A stretch of DNA of 64,000 nucleotides from Yersinia massiliensis CCUG 53443 (GCF_000312485.1 NZ_HE997646.1:160896-224895); one strand, 5' to 3'. Counted from the stretch's first letter, positions 1 through 8,957 are shown. Made by a program: numbers and translations. Notes: a model not told the origin generated them from the letters alone.

Positions 1-112
1 GAAAGATTTCGAGATGCAGCAAGGCGGCAAACGAGAGAGTCCCGATGAGCTGACATCAGTCAGTGATTCGGGCGCACGAGTGCAGCCAACACCGCTGCAG
101 TTTGAAAGATAA
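1..112. repeat. ERIC-family intergenic repeat, left end at or beyond the window edge
   Basis: The sequence has the ERIC core: CCCGATGAGCTGAC, a short loop, then GTCAGTGATTCGGG, flanked by a TGCAGCAAGGCGGCAAAC-like left arm and a GTGCAGCCAACACCGCTGCAG right arm. The same core recurs at 37258-37563. It is a non-coding palindromic element that would fold as a long hairpin if transcribed. The left end may be cut by the window boundary. Confidence 0.75.
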
Positions 113-121
113 AGGGGAATA

Positions 122-155
122 AAAAAGGCAGAAACCGAAACGGCTCTGCCTTCTG
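122..155 (-). terminator. Rho-independent terminator after the ypfM-like gene
   Basis: On the minus strand GGCAGA and TCTGCC form a stem around a GC-containing loop and are followed by six T. It lies about 80 bp past the stop of the small gene at 232-294. Confidence 0.6.
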
Positions 156-231
156 CGAGCGATCACTCGCCCCTGGAGATGTATCGATAAAACAACAAAA
201 AGAAATTAACTCTTACTGCCGGTTTATTCGC

Positions 232-294
232 TTATGCCTTACGCAGCATAGCATCGATAAACTCTTTCCACGTGCTTAACTCAAAATCAACCAT
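232..294 (-). CDS. ypfM: YpfM-like small protein, 20 residues
   Basis: This 20-codon gene reads MVDFELSTWKEFIDAMLRKA. It closely resembles the 19-residue E. coli small protein YpfM (MIERELGNWKDFIEVMLRK, from memory): the acidic N-terminus, W-K-[DE]-F-I and M-L-R-K are shared. A near-perfect Shine-Dalgarno (AGAGGA) lies six bases before the ATG, and a terminator follows at 122-155. The function of the family is unknown to me. In E. coli ypfM lies, as I recall, just upstream of yffB; here about 7 kb of accessory genes separate it from yffB. The predicted peptide is an amphipathic helix with no membrane segment. Confidence 0.72.
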   Translation of the reverse strand: MVDFELSTWKEFIDAMLRKA

Positions 295-385
295 AACATC
301 CTCTCTAATTATCGCGACTCATTATACGCCTATTTTTTGAACAGTCAAAATAGAAAGCTAGCGAATGATTTTGCACCATAAAAAA

Positions 386-410
386 GGCCTGCTTGGTTCA
401 ATAGCAGGCC
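386..410 (-). terminator. Terminator of the ABC importer operon
   Basis: GGCCTGCT and AGCAGGCC form a perfect 8-bp stem with a 9-nt loop, followed on the minus strand by TTTTTT. It lies 30 bp past the ATPase gene stop. Confidence 0.8.
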
Positions 411-439
411 TGACGCTAAAATATCAGCTCAAATCAGAT

Positions 440-1510
440 CTATCCCTTGGGGAAAACCCACAGGTGCTCTGCCGGTAAAGAGAGCGAACACAATTCCTCA
501 CGGCGCACCTGCGTACCATAGGCCCGGATGACAAAATCATCGGCTGCGGTGCGGAACAGATACTCCCAACGATCGCCCAGATACATGCTGGTCAGCAACG
601 GTAAATTAAGCTGGTTACCCTGCGGATCATCAGCCAAATTGACGCGCTCAACCCGAATCACCGCTGTCCCTTCTTGACCCGCCACCACGCCTTCACCCGC
701 CCTTCCCCACAGCGCCCAATCTTTTCCTTCGATTCGCGCTTTTCCTTCGCTGACTTGGGTCACTTTGCCATGTAAGCGGTTGTTACTGCCCATAAATTCC
801 GCGGTAAACAGCGTTGATGGCGAACCGTACATCTCTTGCGGCGTCCCCTGCTGCTCGATTTTTCCGTTATTCAACAGCAAAATACGGTCAGAGATTGCCA
901 TCGCCTCATTTTGATCGTGGGTGACCATGAGCGCTGATAGGCCGAGTTTGATGATCAACTCACGCAGGAATACTCGAGCCTCCTCGCGCAGTTTGGCGTC
1001 CAGATTCGATAACGGCTCATCTAACAGAATAACCGGCGGGTTATAGACCAGCGCACGACCAATGGCTACACGTTGCTGCTGCCCACCCGAAAGCTGATGG
1101 GGATGACGATGGCCCAACGCCCCTAGCCCAAGCTGATCGAGCACCGCTTGTACTCGCTGGGTGATTTCCGCCGCTGGCGTTTTACGTAATTTCAGCGGAT
1201 AAGCAATGTTCTCAAATACCGTTTTATGCGGCCATAATGCATACGACTGAAACACCAATCCCAAATTGCGTTCTTCGGCTGGAATTTCACGATTCATCTT
1301 GCCGTCATAAACCGTATTTTCACCAATAATGATATTGCCCTGACTCGGTTTTTCTAAACCCGCGACCGCGCGCAGTAAAGTGGTTTTTCCACTCCCTGAC
1401 GGCCCCAGCAGCGAGACGACTTCACCACGCTTTAATTGCATCGATACCCCTTTTAATACCGGGTTATCGCCATAGGTGAGATGCAGGTTATCAACTGATA
1501 ATTCAATCAT
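440..1510 (-). CDS. ABC importer ATP-binding protein (FbpC/AfuC/PotA class)
   Basis: This 356-residue cytoplasmic ATPase should energise uptake by the permease and binding protein encoded just upstream. Walker A (GPSGSGKTT) is at residues 36-44, the signature LSGGQQQR near 140 and Walker B with LLLDEPLSNLDAKLREE follows; the D-loop and switch histidine (MVTHDQ) are present. Residues after about 240 form a TOBE-like regulatory domain, as in ferric, sulfate, polyamine and sugar-phosphate importers. The gene overlaps the permease stop by 8 bp, so the two are translationally coupled. It is the last gene of the operon and is followed by a terminator. The substrate cannot be told from the ATPase. 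Confidence 0.9.
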   Translation of the reverse strand: MIELSVDNLHLTYGDNPVLKGVSMQLKRGEVVSLLGPSGSGKTTLLRAVAGLEKPSQGNIIIGENTVYDGKMNREIPAEERNLGLVFQSYALWPHKTVFENIAYPLKLRKTPAAEITQRVQAVLDQLGLGALGHRHPHQLSGGQQQRVAIGRALVYNPPVILLDEPLSNLDAKLREEARVFLRELIIKLGLSALMVTHDQNEAMAISDRILLLNNGKIEQQGTPQEMYGSPSTLFTAEFMGSNNRLHGKVTQVSEGKARIEGKDWALWGRAGEGVVAGQEGTAVIRVERVNLADDPQGNQLNLPLLTSMYLGDRWEYLFRTAADDFVIRAYGTQVRREELCSLSLPAEHLWVFPKG

Positions 1511-3272
1511 TTAGTTTTACTCCAAAGCGCAATGCAATACCCAACCCCAATACCACCAGCAGGATATTAATAAAGGAGAGCGCGGCAACGATATCAATCG
1601 CCCCTGCCGCCCACAGTGAAACCAGCATCGACCCAATGGTTTCCGTACCCGGCGCGAGCAGATAAACCCCGGTGGAATATTCGCGCTCAAAAATCAAGAA
1701 CATCAGCAACCATGAACCAATCAGGCCATAGCGTGATAACGGAATAGTGACATGACGAGTGACCTGACCGCGGCTGGCACCGTTGCTACGCGCCGCCTCT
1801 TCCAATTCTGGCCCCACTTGCAATAGGGTTGAAGAGATCAGCCGTAAGCCATAAGCCATCCACACCACGGTGTATGCCAGCCAGACACTGAAAATGGTAC
1901 TGCGCAAGGACCGTAGCCACACTACCAGATTCTCTCGCAGCCATTCCGACATGGGTAACCCTGATAACCAGCCTTCTTTTAAGGAGTTATCGAGCCACAT
2001 CGGTAGGAATAAGAAGACCCACAAGAAGGCTAACCCCGCTAATAGGCCCGGTACCGCACGCGGCACCAGCACACTGTAATCGAGAAAACGTGTCACGCCA
2101 TCCGGTTTACGGTGCATCGCAATACCAATAAACAGATAGCAAATGACGGCTAATGCCCCACCGAACACCCCAATCGCCATTGAGTTAACGATCGCCCGCA
2201 ACAGGTTTGGTTGCTGCCAAATGGTGCGGAACGTGTCGAGTGACAGTTCATCCCACAGCGATACCCCCATGCCCCAGTTAGAGACAAAGGCACGGAGTAC
2301 CACCCCCAGCAATGGCACGCCGATGGTGACCGTCAGCCAAAATGCCACGACAGCACCGGCTATCCAGCGCCATTTCCCCAGCGGTAAAAGGCGTGCTTGA
2401 GACGCTTTACCTTTGACCGTGACAAAACGGTTGGCGGTGCGCATCAGGACTCGCTGTAACATCACCAGTGGAATAGTAATGCAGATGAGTACCACCGCGA
2501 CGGCAGCCATCAGGTGGTAAGAAGGCGTGCCCAGCTTGTTGGTCAATTGGTAGAGATAGGTCGCCAAAACCAAGTTCCCTTCAGGATCACCCAATACCAA
2601 CATCAGCCCGAACACTTCCAACCCAAGGAAGAATAGTAAGACGGTGATATACAAAATCGAAGGGCGCACCATCGGCAAACTCACTGCGGTCATCACCTGT
2701 AAAGGCGTGGCTCCCGCCGTGCGCGCCGCTTCTTCTACATCAGACCCAACGCTGCGTAATGCTGATGAGATGTAGAGATAAGCATGGGGGACGTGGGTCA
2801 GACCCGCAATCACCACGATGCTCGACATCGCATAAATATTCCAAGGCACAAACCCCAGCAGCGATTCCGCCCATAAAGAGAAGAAACCGACCGGCCCTGC
2901 CGCCACGACATAGCCAAAACCCAATACCATGGGCGAAACAAAGATAGGCACCAAAATCAGCGGTTCGATGATACGGCGGCCGGGTAGGTCAGTCCTGACC
3001 ATCAAAAAGGCCAAGATCCCGCCTAATGGAATCGCGATAACCACTAGCCCGAAGGCCAGAATGAATCCACTTTTTAACGCCTTATAAAAATCAGGATCAG
3101 CAAAGATGAAGCGGAAGGCCTCAAGGCTGAACACCTTGGAAGGTGAGAAAAAGGGGGCGGAGAGAAAACTTTGAATCACAATAAATGACAGTGGTACGTA
3201 GATAACCAGTGTTGTTATCAGCACGACCAAGCCGCGCGGCAAGCTTTGCCACTTTCTGCGCAATGCTCTCAT
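1503..3272 (-). CDS. ABC importer permease with two fused transmembrane domains (FbpB/AfuB type)
   Basis: A 589-residue inner-membrane protein with about 12 hydrophobic segments in two homologous halves. Each half carries a permease EAA-loop: EEAARTAGATPLQVMTAV near residue 180 and EEAARSNGASRGQVTRHV near 490. This duplicated layout is typical of the FbpB/AfuB family, in which one chain replaces a permease dimer. It lies between the binding-protein gene (83-bp gap) and the ATPase gene (8-bp overlap) and clearly belongs to that operon. Known relatives carry ferric iron, sugar phosphates or phosphonates, so the cargo stays open. Confidence 0.9.
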   Translation of the reverse strand: MRALRRKWQSLPRGLVVLITTLVIYVPLSFIVIQSFLSAPFFSPSKVFSLEAFRFIFADPDFYKALKSGFILAFGLVVIAIPLGGILAFLMVRTDLPGRRIIEPLILVPIFVSPMVLGFGYVVAAGPVGFFSLWAESLLGFVPWNIYAMSSIVVIAGLTHVPHAYLYISSALRSVGSDVEEAARTAGATPLQVMTAVSLPMVRPSILYITVLLFFLGLEVFGLMLVLGDPEGNLVLATYLYQLTNKLGTPSYHLMAAVAVVLICITIPLVMLQRVLMRTANRFVTVKGKASQARLLPLGKWRWIAGAVVAFWLTVTIGVPLLGVVLRAFVSNWGMGVSLWDELSLDTFRTIWQQPNLLRAIVNSMAIGVFGGALAVICYLFIGIAMHRKPDGVTRFLDYSVLVPRAVPGLLAGLAFLWVFLFLPMWLDNSLKEGWLSGLPMSEWLRENLVVWLRSLRSTIFSVWLAYTVVWMAYGLRLISSTLLQVGPELEEAARSNGASRGQVTRHVTIPLSRYGLIGSWLLMFLIFEREYSTGVYLLAPGTETIGSMLVSLWAAGAIDIVAALSFINILLVVLGLGIALRFGVKLND

Positions 3273-3355
3273 AATGAGTCCCGTTGGTTAAAAGTCCATG
3301 ATAAAACCAGTGAAATCAAGGTACGTAGCGACAAGGATACGTACCCAGGGGATGC

Positions 3356-4444
3356 CTATTTTGCGGCGGCAGTGCGCCACTGTTTGATGTAGTCGAGACG
3401 TTTAGCCTGCTCCATATACTCCAAGAGGCTTTCATCAACGGCGATAGGTTTAAGTGCAGTTCCTAGTTTTTTGGTCATACCATCAATATCGTTGCTGCCT
3501 TCGATATCATTGCGTATGGAGGGAATATCTGACTGGTTAGCCAAAATGTTTTGGCCTGCTTCTGACAGCACATAGTTAACCCACAACTTAGCAGCATTGT
3601 TGTTGGTCGCATTTTTACTGATAAAAGTCACGCGTGACAGCACCAAAGTGTAGTCTTCAGGATAGGAAATCCCCAGCGACGGATCGGTTTTAGCGCGGGT
3701 TTCAGCATAAGAACCGAGGATATTAAACCCAATCAAATTCTCACCGGATGACACCCTTTCCATCATCGTCCCAGTCGAAGATTGCACGGTTAATCCCCCC
3801 TTTGCGATATCTGCCAGCGTTGCAAAGTAATGAGGATCAGCTTTGAAATCTTGTACGGATAGCATGAACCCTAAACCTGATTTTTCAATATCATAGGTAG
3901 TGACTTTCTTTTTGAATTTATCGGGTTGGCTTGCGATGAGTTTAGCCAATGCACCATGGGTTGTGGGCACATCTGCTGCAGGAATCAAACGTTTGTTGTA
4001 GATAAAGACCACGGGTTCGTAAGTGGTACCGTAGGCACTGTTTTTCCAGACAGCCCAAGTCGGTAGTTGCCCTTGCTCAGGAGAAAGGTACTCTTGCGCA
4101 TAGTCCGTTGCCAGCTTCAGCGCCGTGTCCATAGAGGAACTCCATACCACGTCACCACTGAGGCTACCAGATGCCTGCTCACTGATATAACGGTTGTACA
4201 ACTCAGTGCTGTTCATGTCGTTGTATTCGACTTTAATCCCTGGGTAGGCGGTTTCGAATCCTTTAATCAAGGGCGCGGCAGCTTTAATATCGGTGGAGGC
4301 GTAGACCACCACTTTGCCTTCTTTATTCGCGCCATCAATAACGTTTTGGTAATCAGTGGGGTAATAGGTGGGGAGTTGAGCAAAGGCTGGAATAGTCGCC
4401 AGTGCGGTTGTCGCTATCATCAATGCTTTCACTTTCCATAACAT
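3356..4444 (-). CDS. ABC importer periplasmic substrate-binding protein (FbpA/AfuA family)
   Basis: The 362-residue product starts at ATG 4444, eight bases after a good GGAG; an upstream in-frame start lacks one. A signal peptide ending in ATIPAFA precedes the mature protein, which opens with a type-II binding fold (KVVVYASTD near residue 44). The paired tyrosines that hold ferric iron in FbpA proteins are not evident: the matching region reads NILGSYAETRAK, with one tyrosine. This argues against a plain ferric transporter and is more like the AfuA sugar-phosphate branch, but that is inference. It is the first gene of the operon. No convincing Fur box was seen upstream. Confidence 0.85.
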   Translation of the reverse strand: MLWKVKALMIATTALATIPAFAQLPTYYPTDYQNVIDGANKEGKVVVYASTDIKAAAPLIKGFETAYPGIKVEYNDMNSTELYNRYISEQASGSLSGDVVWSSSMDTALKLATDYAQEYLSPEQGQLPTWAVWKNSAYGTTYEPVVFIYNKRLIPAADVPTTHGALAKLIASQPDKFKKKVTTYDIEKSGLGFMLSVQDFKADPHYFATLADIAKGGLTVQSSTGTMMERVSSGENLIGFNILGSYAETRAKTDPSLGISYPEDYTLVLSRVTFISKNATNNNAAKLWVNYVLSEAGQNILANQSDIPSIRNDIEGSNDIDGMTKKLGTALKPIAVDESLLEYMEQAKRLDYIKQWRTAAAK

Positions 4445-4761
4445 AATGTTAACTCCAATATCCATTTATGTAACGAAAAGTAAACATATAGTTAATATGT
4501 ATGGCTAAGCAATGAAGTTAATTCTTTGTCTTCGTATTTTGTGACGACACGCATTCATCGCGCGAGGATAATCTTAGGCAGCAGCATAAAATGCTGGCTT
4601 ATTCGTAATGACAGTCGTATTGATGAATGGATCGATTGCACTTCACTTGCCAGCGACACATTTCCGGAGTAGCGTGCTCCTTAACGGAAGATTTAGGCGA
4701 AAGAACGGATTCCATTAACTCATTGTTTGTTAGCTTATTGTTCAAATTACAGCGTGAAACT

Positions 4762-5235
4762 ATGAAACACTCCATTGATTCGTTAAAAGAACTGGGCCGC
4801 TATGAAGATGCGGTGACAATGGCGCAGAATTTGCTGCGTAGCTCACCTGATAACGCCAGTCTGATGTATAAAATCGCCTCCCTTTATGACATTCAAGGGC
4901 TAGAATTACAGGCGATTCCCTTCTATCGTGCAGCCATCGATCACCATCTGGCAGGAAAAGAGTTACAGGAAGCCTATTTAGGGCTGGGGAGTACTTACCG
5001 CGCGCTCGGGCTATATCAGGAATCGTTAGAGACATTTGATCGTGCGTTGGCGATCTTCCCGCAAGCGAAAGAGCTAACTTTGTTTCGTGCCATGACGCTG
5101 TATAATTTGGGGGAAACCAAAGAGGCAGTAGCGGCGTTGTTAATTTTGTTAGCTGAGACCTCCAATCATCAGGATATTAGCCTTTATCAAAAAGCCATCC
5201 GCCAATATGCCGCTGACCTTGATCGTATTGGCTAA
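4762..5235 (+). CDS. Small tetratricopeptide-repeat protein
   Basis: The 157-residue protein starts at ATG 4762 (MKHSIDSLKELGRYEDAV); the frame stays open further upstream, but the TPR homology begins only here. Three to four TPR motifs are visible: GRYEDAVTMAQNLLRSSPDN, then the helix pair around IQGLELQAIPFYRAAI, then GLYQESLETFDRALAIFPQ and an ETKEAVAALLILLAE repeat. There is no signal peptide or membrane segment, so it is probably a cytoplasmic scaffold. It is divergent from the ABC operon with a 317-bp intergenic region between the start codons. No partner is suggested by the context beyond this proximity. Confidence 0.8.
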   Translation: MKHSIDSLKELGRYEDAVTMAQNLLRSSPDNASLMYKIASLYDIQGLELQAIPFYRAAIDHHLAGKELQEAYLGLGSTYRALGLYQESLETFDRALAIFPQAKELTLFRAMTLYNLGETKEAVAALLILLAETSNHQDISLYQKAIRQYAADLDRIG

Positions 5236-5366
5236 AACCGTAGATTATTGCTGGCGAGTGGGGTGCTGTAGCACCATCACATCCCTGCCCGGACAGCTGC
5301 GTCACTAAGGAATAATACACATTGCTTGAACTTGATCATATTGAGAAATACGAAGTAACTTATGAC

Positions 5367-5966
5367 TTAATTGACTTTTAAATAGAGCTCAATCAAGTTC
5401 TTAGTTTGGTATTTTTTGTGTATATTCTGTTTATGCACTGAAACTGTTTTATCGCTAATAAATAACCTTTTTGATATTTCTTTGTTTGAAAGACCTGCAA
5501 GCATGAGTTCGAAAATGTCATTCTCTCTTTTTGTCAAAATATTTTCTTGTGACTCGTTTGTTTTGTTATTTTTCCTCATAAATAATTTGTGATTAAATAC
5601 AAAATCATAAACAGACTTCTCAATATAATCTTGCGATTCTGATTTATTCATTATAAATGACGGCGAGCCGGCCATTAAATCAATATAATCACTAGACAGC
5701 GGGTTATCTTTAGTAAAGATAAACACCTCCCTTCTTTTTAATTTACTAAATTTGATAAATCTAAACTTATCCAATTTAGATAAACCATCCATATCAGCAA
5801 TAATCACTTCACCTTTGGTTTTCCCCAAGTCACCCTCTAATTCCTTTAGACAATGAAATACTTTTATTTCTACATGGTGCCCGTTTTCATGAGAGAAACG
5901 CTCAATTAATTGCTTAAGGTAAAACCTAACCAAACCATGCTGACTAAATATAGTTACACTTTTCAT
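5367..5966 (-). CDS. LuxR/FixJ-type response-regulator-like transcription factor
   Basis: This 199-residue protein has an N-terminal receiver-like domain (about residues 1-125) and a clear LuxR-type helix-turn-helix at about 143-199, with LTKRENDIFELMLAGLSNKE, then ISKRLFISDKTVSVHKQNI. The receiver has an aspartate in IIADMDGL, but the usual acidic pair near the N-terminus and the conserved lysine are not obvious, so it may work without phosphorylation, like BglJ or RcsA partners. The gene and its flanks are strongly AT-rich compared with the core genes, a sign of transfer or of H-NS-silenced DNA. No sensor kinase lies nearby. Confidence 0.85.
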   Translation of the reverse strand: MKSVTIFSQHGLVRFYLKQLIERFSHENGHHVEIKVFHCLKELEGDLGKTKGEVIIADMDGLSKLDKFRFIKFSKLKRREVFIFTKDNPLSSDYIDLMAGSPSFIMNKSESQDYIEKSVYDFVFNHKLFMRKNNKTNESQENILTKRENDIFELMLAGLSNKEISKRLFISDKTVSVHKQNIHKKYQTKNLIELYLKVN

Positions 5967-6242
5967 TTTGAAACCCTATTTTATTTTGCTGGCTATTTGA
6001 AAAAATAAATATATATTTAAAAATTAATATTTTAATTTTTAAGGAGAAAGACATGACAATTTAAAGCCACTTTTATTTATTTTCCGTCCACCTAAGATAT
6101 TTCTTGTTTTAAATTATATGACATAACAATCATGATGGATATTATGTTATTTTCATAGGGATGCAAAAAACACATGACGGAAAATAACCAATAAAAATCA
6201 ATGTGATATTATTTTTGTTTTCATTTAAATAAAAAAACTGCT
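5967..6242. other. AT-rich intergenic region upstream of the LuxR-type gene
   Basis: About 275 bp of very AT-rich sequence with runs of A and T and no open reading frame with codon structure. It contains the promoter region of the LuxR-type gene and the end of the LysR transcript. No clear operator palindrome was recognised. The composition would suit H-NS binding. Confidence 0.4.
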
Positions 6243-6265
6243 GGGGTTTTTATAAGAAAAACCCC
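6243..6265 (-). terminator. Terminator of the LysR gene
   Basis: GGGGTTTTT and AAAAACCCC form a perfect 9-bp stem with a 5-nt loop. On the minus strand it is followed, after AGCAG, by seven T. It lies 24 bp beyond the LysR stop codon. Confidence 0.8.
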
Positions 6266-6288
6266 ACTAAGAAATGGCTTACATGTCG

Positions 6289-7218
6289 CTAAACTTCGCT
6301 ATCTTGTTCTTTGAGTAATGAAGAGAAGGAATAACGCAGTTCATCAATGAGGGCTGAAGCTACTGGAGTTAGCTTTTTCGTTCTAGAGTAGACCAAGCTG
6401 TAGGCACCATCAGGAAATTGTTCTTTGATGGGAATAATCGAAATACGCTCTTTGAATTGCGGAATGAAAAGCATAGATCGAGGCGCAATGAATAAATAGT
6501 CCTCATTTAATACTAGTTGTTCAGCAATGGTGGGAGAATCACCGAAAATGACAGAACCCTGTTTACCTTCTTTATTTTGGAAAATTATTTCCTCTATATC
6601 GTTATAATACCCTGTACTGGCAGTAGGCAGGTACCATTTGGCATTTTTTAACTCACTCAATGAGGTACAATGCGAAAGTGGGTGCCCTTTCCGAGCAACG
6701 ACAGAGAATTTAATCGTTGATAAATGTTCTTCAATAAAGTCATTCAATGAAATATCGGGTGAAACAACCCCCATGTAAAAATCAAGCCGATTAAGACGTA
6801 ATGAGTCAATTATTTCTGAGAGTTGCCCCTCTGAAACAGTAATACGTGTTTCACTATAACGCTCTTGAAATTTTGTGATCACGCCAGGGACAATACTATA
6901 AGCGGGAAGATGAGAACATCCAAAAGTAATAGTCCCATGTGATGAATGTTCAATTTGTTGCAATTCATCCATAGCTCGTTCTAATTCATTTAGAATGGAA
7001 TTCAATCTAGGTTCAAATATTCTGCCTAACTCAGTTAATATCACACCATTGGTTCCTCTTGCCAGCAGAGAAACGCCGAGGATCCTTTCAAGCTCTTGAA
7101 TGCTACGCGTCATCGTCGATTGTGTCTGAAACAGAGCCTGAGAGGCAGCACTGATACTCCCATACTGTATAACTGCCCTGAGATTTCTCAGTTGGTTTAT
7201 TTTAGGTAATTCTTTCAT
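6289..7218 (-). CDS. LysR-family transcriptional regulator
   Basis: A 309-residue protein with an N-terminal winged helix-turn-helix (about residues 8-67, SISAASQALFQTQSTMTRSI, then QELERILGVSLLARG) and a periplasmic-binding-protein-like effector domain from about residue 93 (GTITFGCSHLPAYSIVPGVI). Length and layout are typical of the family. LysR proteins usually control a divergent neighbour; here the upstream gene in the opposite direction is yffB, with a doubtful small reading frame between. The target and ligand are unknown. It is single-copy in this accessory block and has its own terminator. Confidence 0.9.
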   Translation of the reverse strand: MKELPKINQLRNLRAVIQYGSISAASQALFQTQSTMTRSIQELERILGVSLLARGTNGVILTELGRIFEPRLNSILNELERAMDELQQIEHSSHGTITFGCSHLPAYSIVPGVITKFQERYSETRITVSEGQLSEIIDSLRLNRLDFYMGVVSPDISLNDFIEEHLSTIKFSVVARKGHPLSHCTSLSELKNAKWYLPTASTGYYNDIEEIIFQNKEGKQGSVIFGDSPTIAEQLVLNEDYLFIAPRSMLFIPQFKERISIIPIKEQFPDGAYSLVYSRTKKLTPVASALIDELRYSFSSLLKEQDSEV

Positions 7219-7255
7219 TATTCTCTCCGCACACGATAAACAATTACTGCGTTCG

Positions 7256-7414
7256 CTATTTCATTTTAGGCACTCTAACCCCACGCCCAATGATTAGTTC
7301 ATATTTGGGATCAAAGTCGTAGCAACTTGCGTTATCATCGAAGTATCTAATCAACTTTGACTTTTGGCGATCTAAATCATCGCTAAAAAGTTGTTGTTCT
7401 GAACCAACACACAT
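7256..7414 (-). CDS. Doubtful small reading frame, up to 52 residues
   Basis: The frame starts at ATG 7414 (MCVGSEQQLFSDDLDRQKSK...) or at a TTG at 7447 and ends 37 bp before the LysR start. The composition is protein-like: charged, with a DFDPKYELIIGRGVRVPKMK end. No family was recognised and no clear ribosome-binding site is visible. From 7447 it would overlap the yffB start on the other strand. It could be a real small protein, a decayed gene remnant or chance. Confidence 0.25.
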   Translation of the reverse strand: MCVGSEQQLFSDDLDRQKSKLIRYFDDNASCYDFDPKYELIIGRGVRVPKMK

Positions 7415-7429
7415 AGGTAACGTTTTTTC

Positions 7430-7828
7430 ATGTTTGATGATGCTCAAAAAAGTTTGCTTAAGCTATATGGCATAAAAAATTGTGACACCATAAAAAAGGC
7501 CCGTCGTTGGCTTGATGAACAAGGTATTGCCTATCAGTTCCACGATTATCGCGTAGATGGGTTGAGTGACGAACGCCTACAAGGCTTTATCGATACATTG
7601 GGATGGGAAGCGTTGCTGAATACGCGCGGCACCACTTGGCGCAAGTTGCCAGAAACCCAGCGGGCTGGAATAACCGATGCCCAAGCGGCAAAAATGCTGA
7701 TGTTAGAATACCCTGCCATCATCAAACGCCCACTACTAGAAGCTCCCAATGGCAATATGCTGCTGGGCTTTAACATAGAAAACTATCAATCCTTTATCCA
7801 AAACCAAACCGCTATTGAGGTGCAATAA
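7430..7828 (+). CDS. yffB: YffB, ArsC/Spx-family thioredoxin-fold protein
   Basis: The core begins [20 protein letters not shown], matching YffB of E. coli, with the single redox cysteine in NCDT and the ArsC-family RPLL signature near the end ([13 protein letters not shown]). The family resembles glutathione-dependent arsenate reductase, but its substrate is not settled. Two starts are possible: ATG 7430, behind a weak AGGT, gives 132 residues, and TTG 7454 gives a 124-residue form that matches the E. coli N-terminus better. The dapE start follows the stop by one base, so the two are co-transcribed. Confidence 0.9.
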   Translation: MFDDAQKSLLKLYGIKNCDTIKKARRWLDEQGIAYQFHDYRVDGLSDERLQGFIDTLGWEALLNTRGTTWRKLPETQRAGITDAQAAKMLMLEYPAIIKRPLLEAPNGNMLLGFNIENYQSFIQNQTAIEVQ

Positions 7829-7829
7829 C

Positions 7830-8957
7830 ATGATCTGTCCGGTAATCGAACTGGCTCAACAACTCATTAAGCGCCCGTCGCTCAGCCCGAATGATGCGGG
7901 CTGCCAAGAGATCATGATTAAGCGCCTTGAAGCGATTGGCTTTACCGTTGAGCCAATGAATTTTGGCGATACCCTTAATTTCTGGGCATGGCGTGGCGAA
8001 GGTGAGACGCTGGCGTTTGCAGGCCATACCGATGTCGTCCCTACCGGTGATGAAAGCCATTGGAGCAGCCCACCTTTTGAGCCGACCATTCGTGATGGCA
8101 TGCTCTATGGCCGTGGTGCGGCCGATATGAAAGGTTCGTTGGCTGCGATGGTCGTCGCCGCTGAACGCTTTGTGGCCGCACATCCGGAACATAAAGGTCG
8201 ATTGGCCTTTATGATTACCTCGGATGAAGAGGCGAAAGCGATTAACGGCACAGTGAAAGTGGTTAACGCGCTGATGGCACGCAATGAACGGCTGGATTAC
8301 TGCTTAGTCGGCGAACCTTCAAGCACCGATAAAGTCGGTGATGTGGTCAAAAATGGCCGCCGAGGTTCGATTACCGCAAATTTGCGTATCCATGGCATTC
8401 AAGGGCATGTCGCCTACCCACATTTGGCGGACAATCCAGTGCACCGCGCGATGCCCGCGCTTAATGAGTTGGTTGCCACGCAATGGGATGAAGGAAATGA
8501 ATTCTTCCCTGCCACCAGCATGCAGATTGCGAACTTACATGCCGGTACTGGCAGTAATAATGTGATCCCTGGTGAGCTCTATGTGCAGTTTAACTTCCGT
8601 TTCAGTACCGAACTGACCGATAGCATGATTCGGCAGCGCGTCGAAGCCCTGCTGACACGCCACCAACTCAAATACACGTTGGAATGGGTGCTTTCCGGTC
8701 AACCCTTCCTGACCTCGCGGGGCGCATTGGTCGATGCGGTGATCAATGCCGTCGAACATTATACTGAAATGACACCACAGCTTTTAACCACCGGCGGCAC
8801 CTCTGATGGCCGTTTTATCGCCTTAATGGGCGCGCAAGTGGTGGAGCTGGGGCCAGTCAATGCCACAATTCATAAAGTGAATGAGTGTGTTCATGCGGCT
8901 GATTTACAACTGCTGAGCCGAATGTATCAGCGAATCATGGAGCAACTCATCGCATGA
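7830..8957 (+). CDS. dapE: Succinyl-diaminopimelate desuccinylase
   Basis: The enzyme hydrolyses N-succinyl-L,L-diaminopimelate to L,L-diaminopimelate in the lysine and peptidoglycan precursor pathway. The 375-residue length is standard for DapE. Metal-site motifs are visible: [42 protein letters not shown] and the C-terminal HKVNECVH. The start at ATG 7830 ([20 protein letters not shown]) is one base after yffB; the open frame upstream is not conserved. The next gene overlaps its stop by 4 bp (ATGA), indicating an operon of yffB, dapE, the M15 peptidase and ypfN. Another lysine-pathway gene, dapA, lies further along. Confidence 0.98.
   Translation: MICPVIELAQQLIKRPSLSPNDAGCQEIMIKRLEAIGFTVEPMNFGDTLNFWAWRGEGETLAFAGHTDVVPTGDESHWSSPPFEPTIRDGMLYGRGAADMKGSLAAMVVAAERFVAAHPEHKGRLAFMITSDEEAKAINGTVKVVNALMARNERLDYCLVGEPSSTDKVGDVVKNGRRGSITANLRIHGIQGHVAYPHLADNPVHRAMPALNELVATQWDEGNEFFPATSMQIANLHAGTGSNNVIPGELYVQFNFRFSTELTDSMIRQRVEALLTRHQLKYTLEWVLSGQPFLTSRGALVDAVINAVEHYTEMTPQLLTTGGTSDGRFIALMGAQVVELGPVNATIHKVNECVHAADLQLLSRMYQRIMEQLIA

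Noticed and set aside
1870-2400. Plus-strand frames opposite the ABC permease gene
   Set aside because: Antisense shadows of a strongly coding gene with no homology or start signals.
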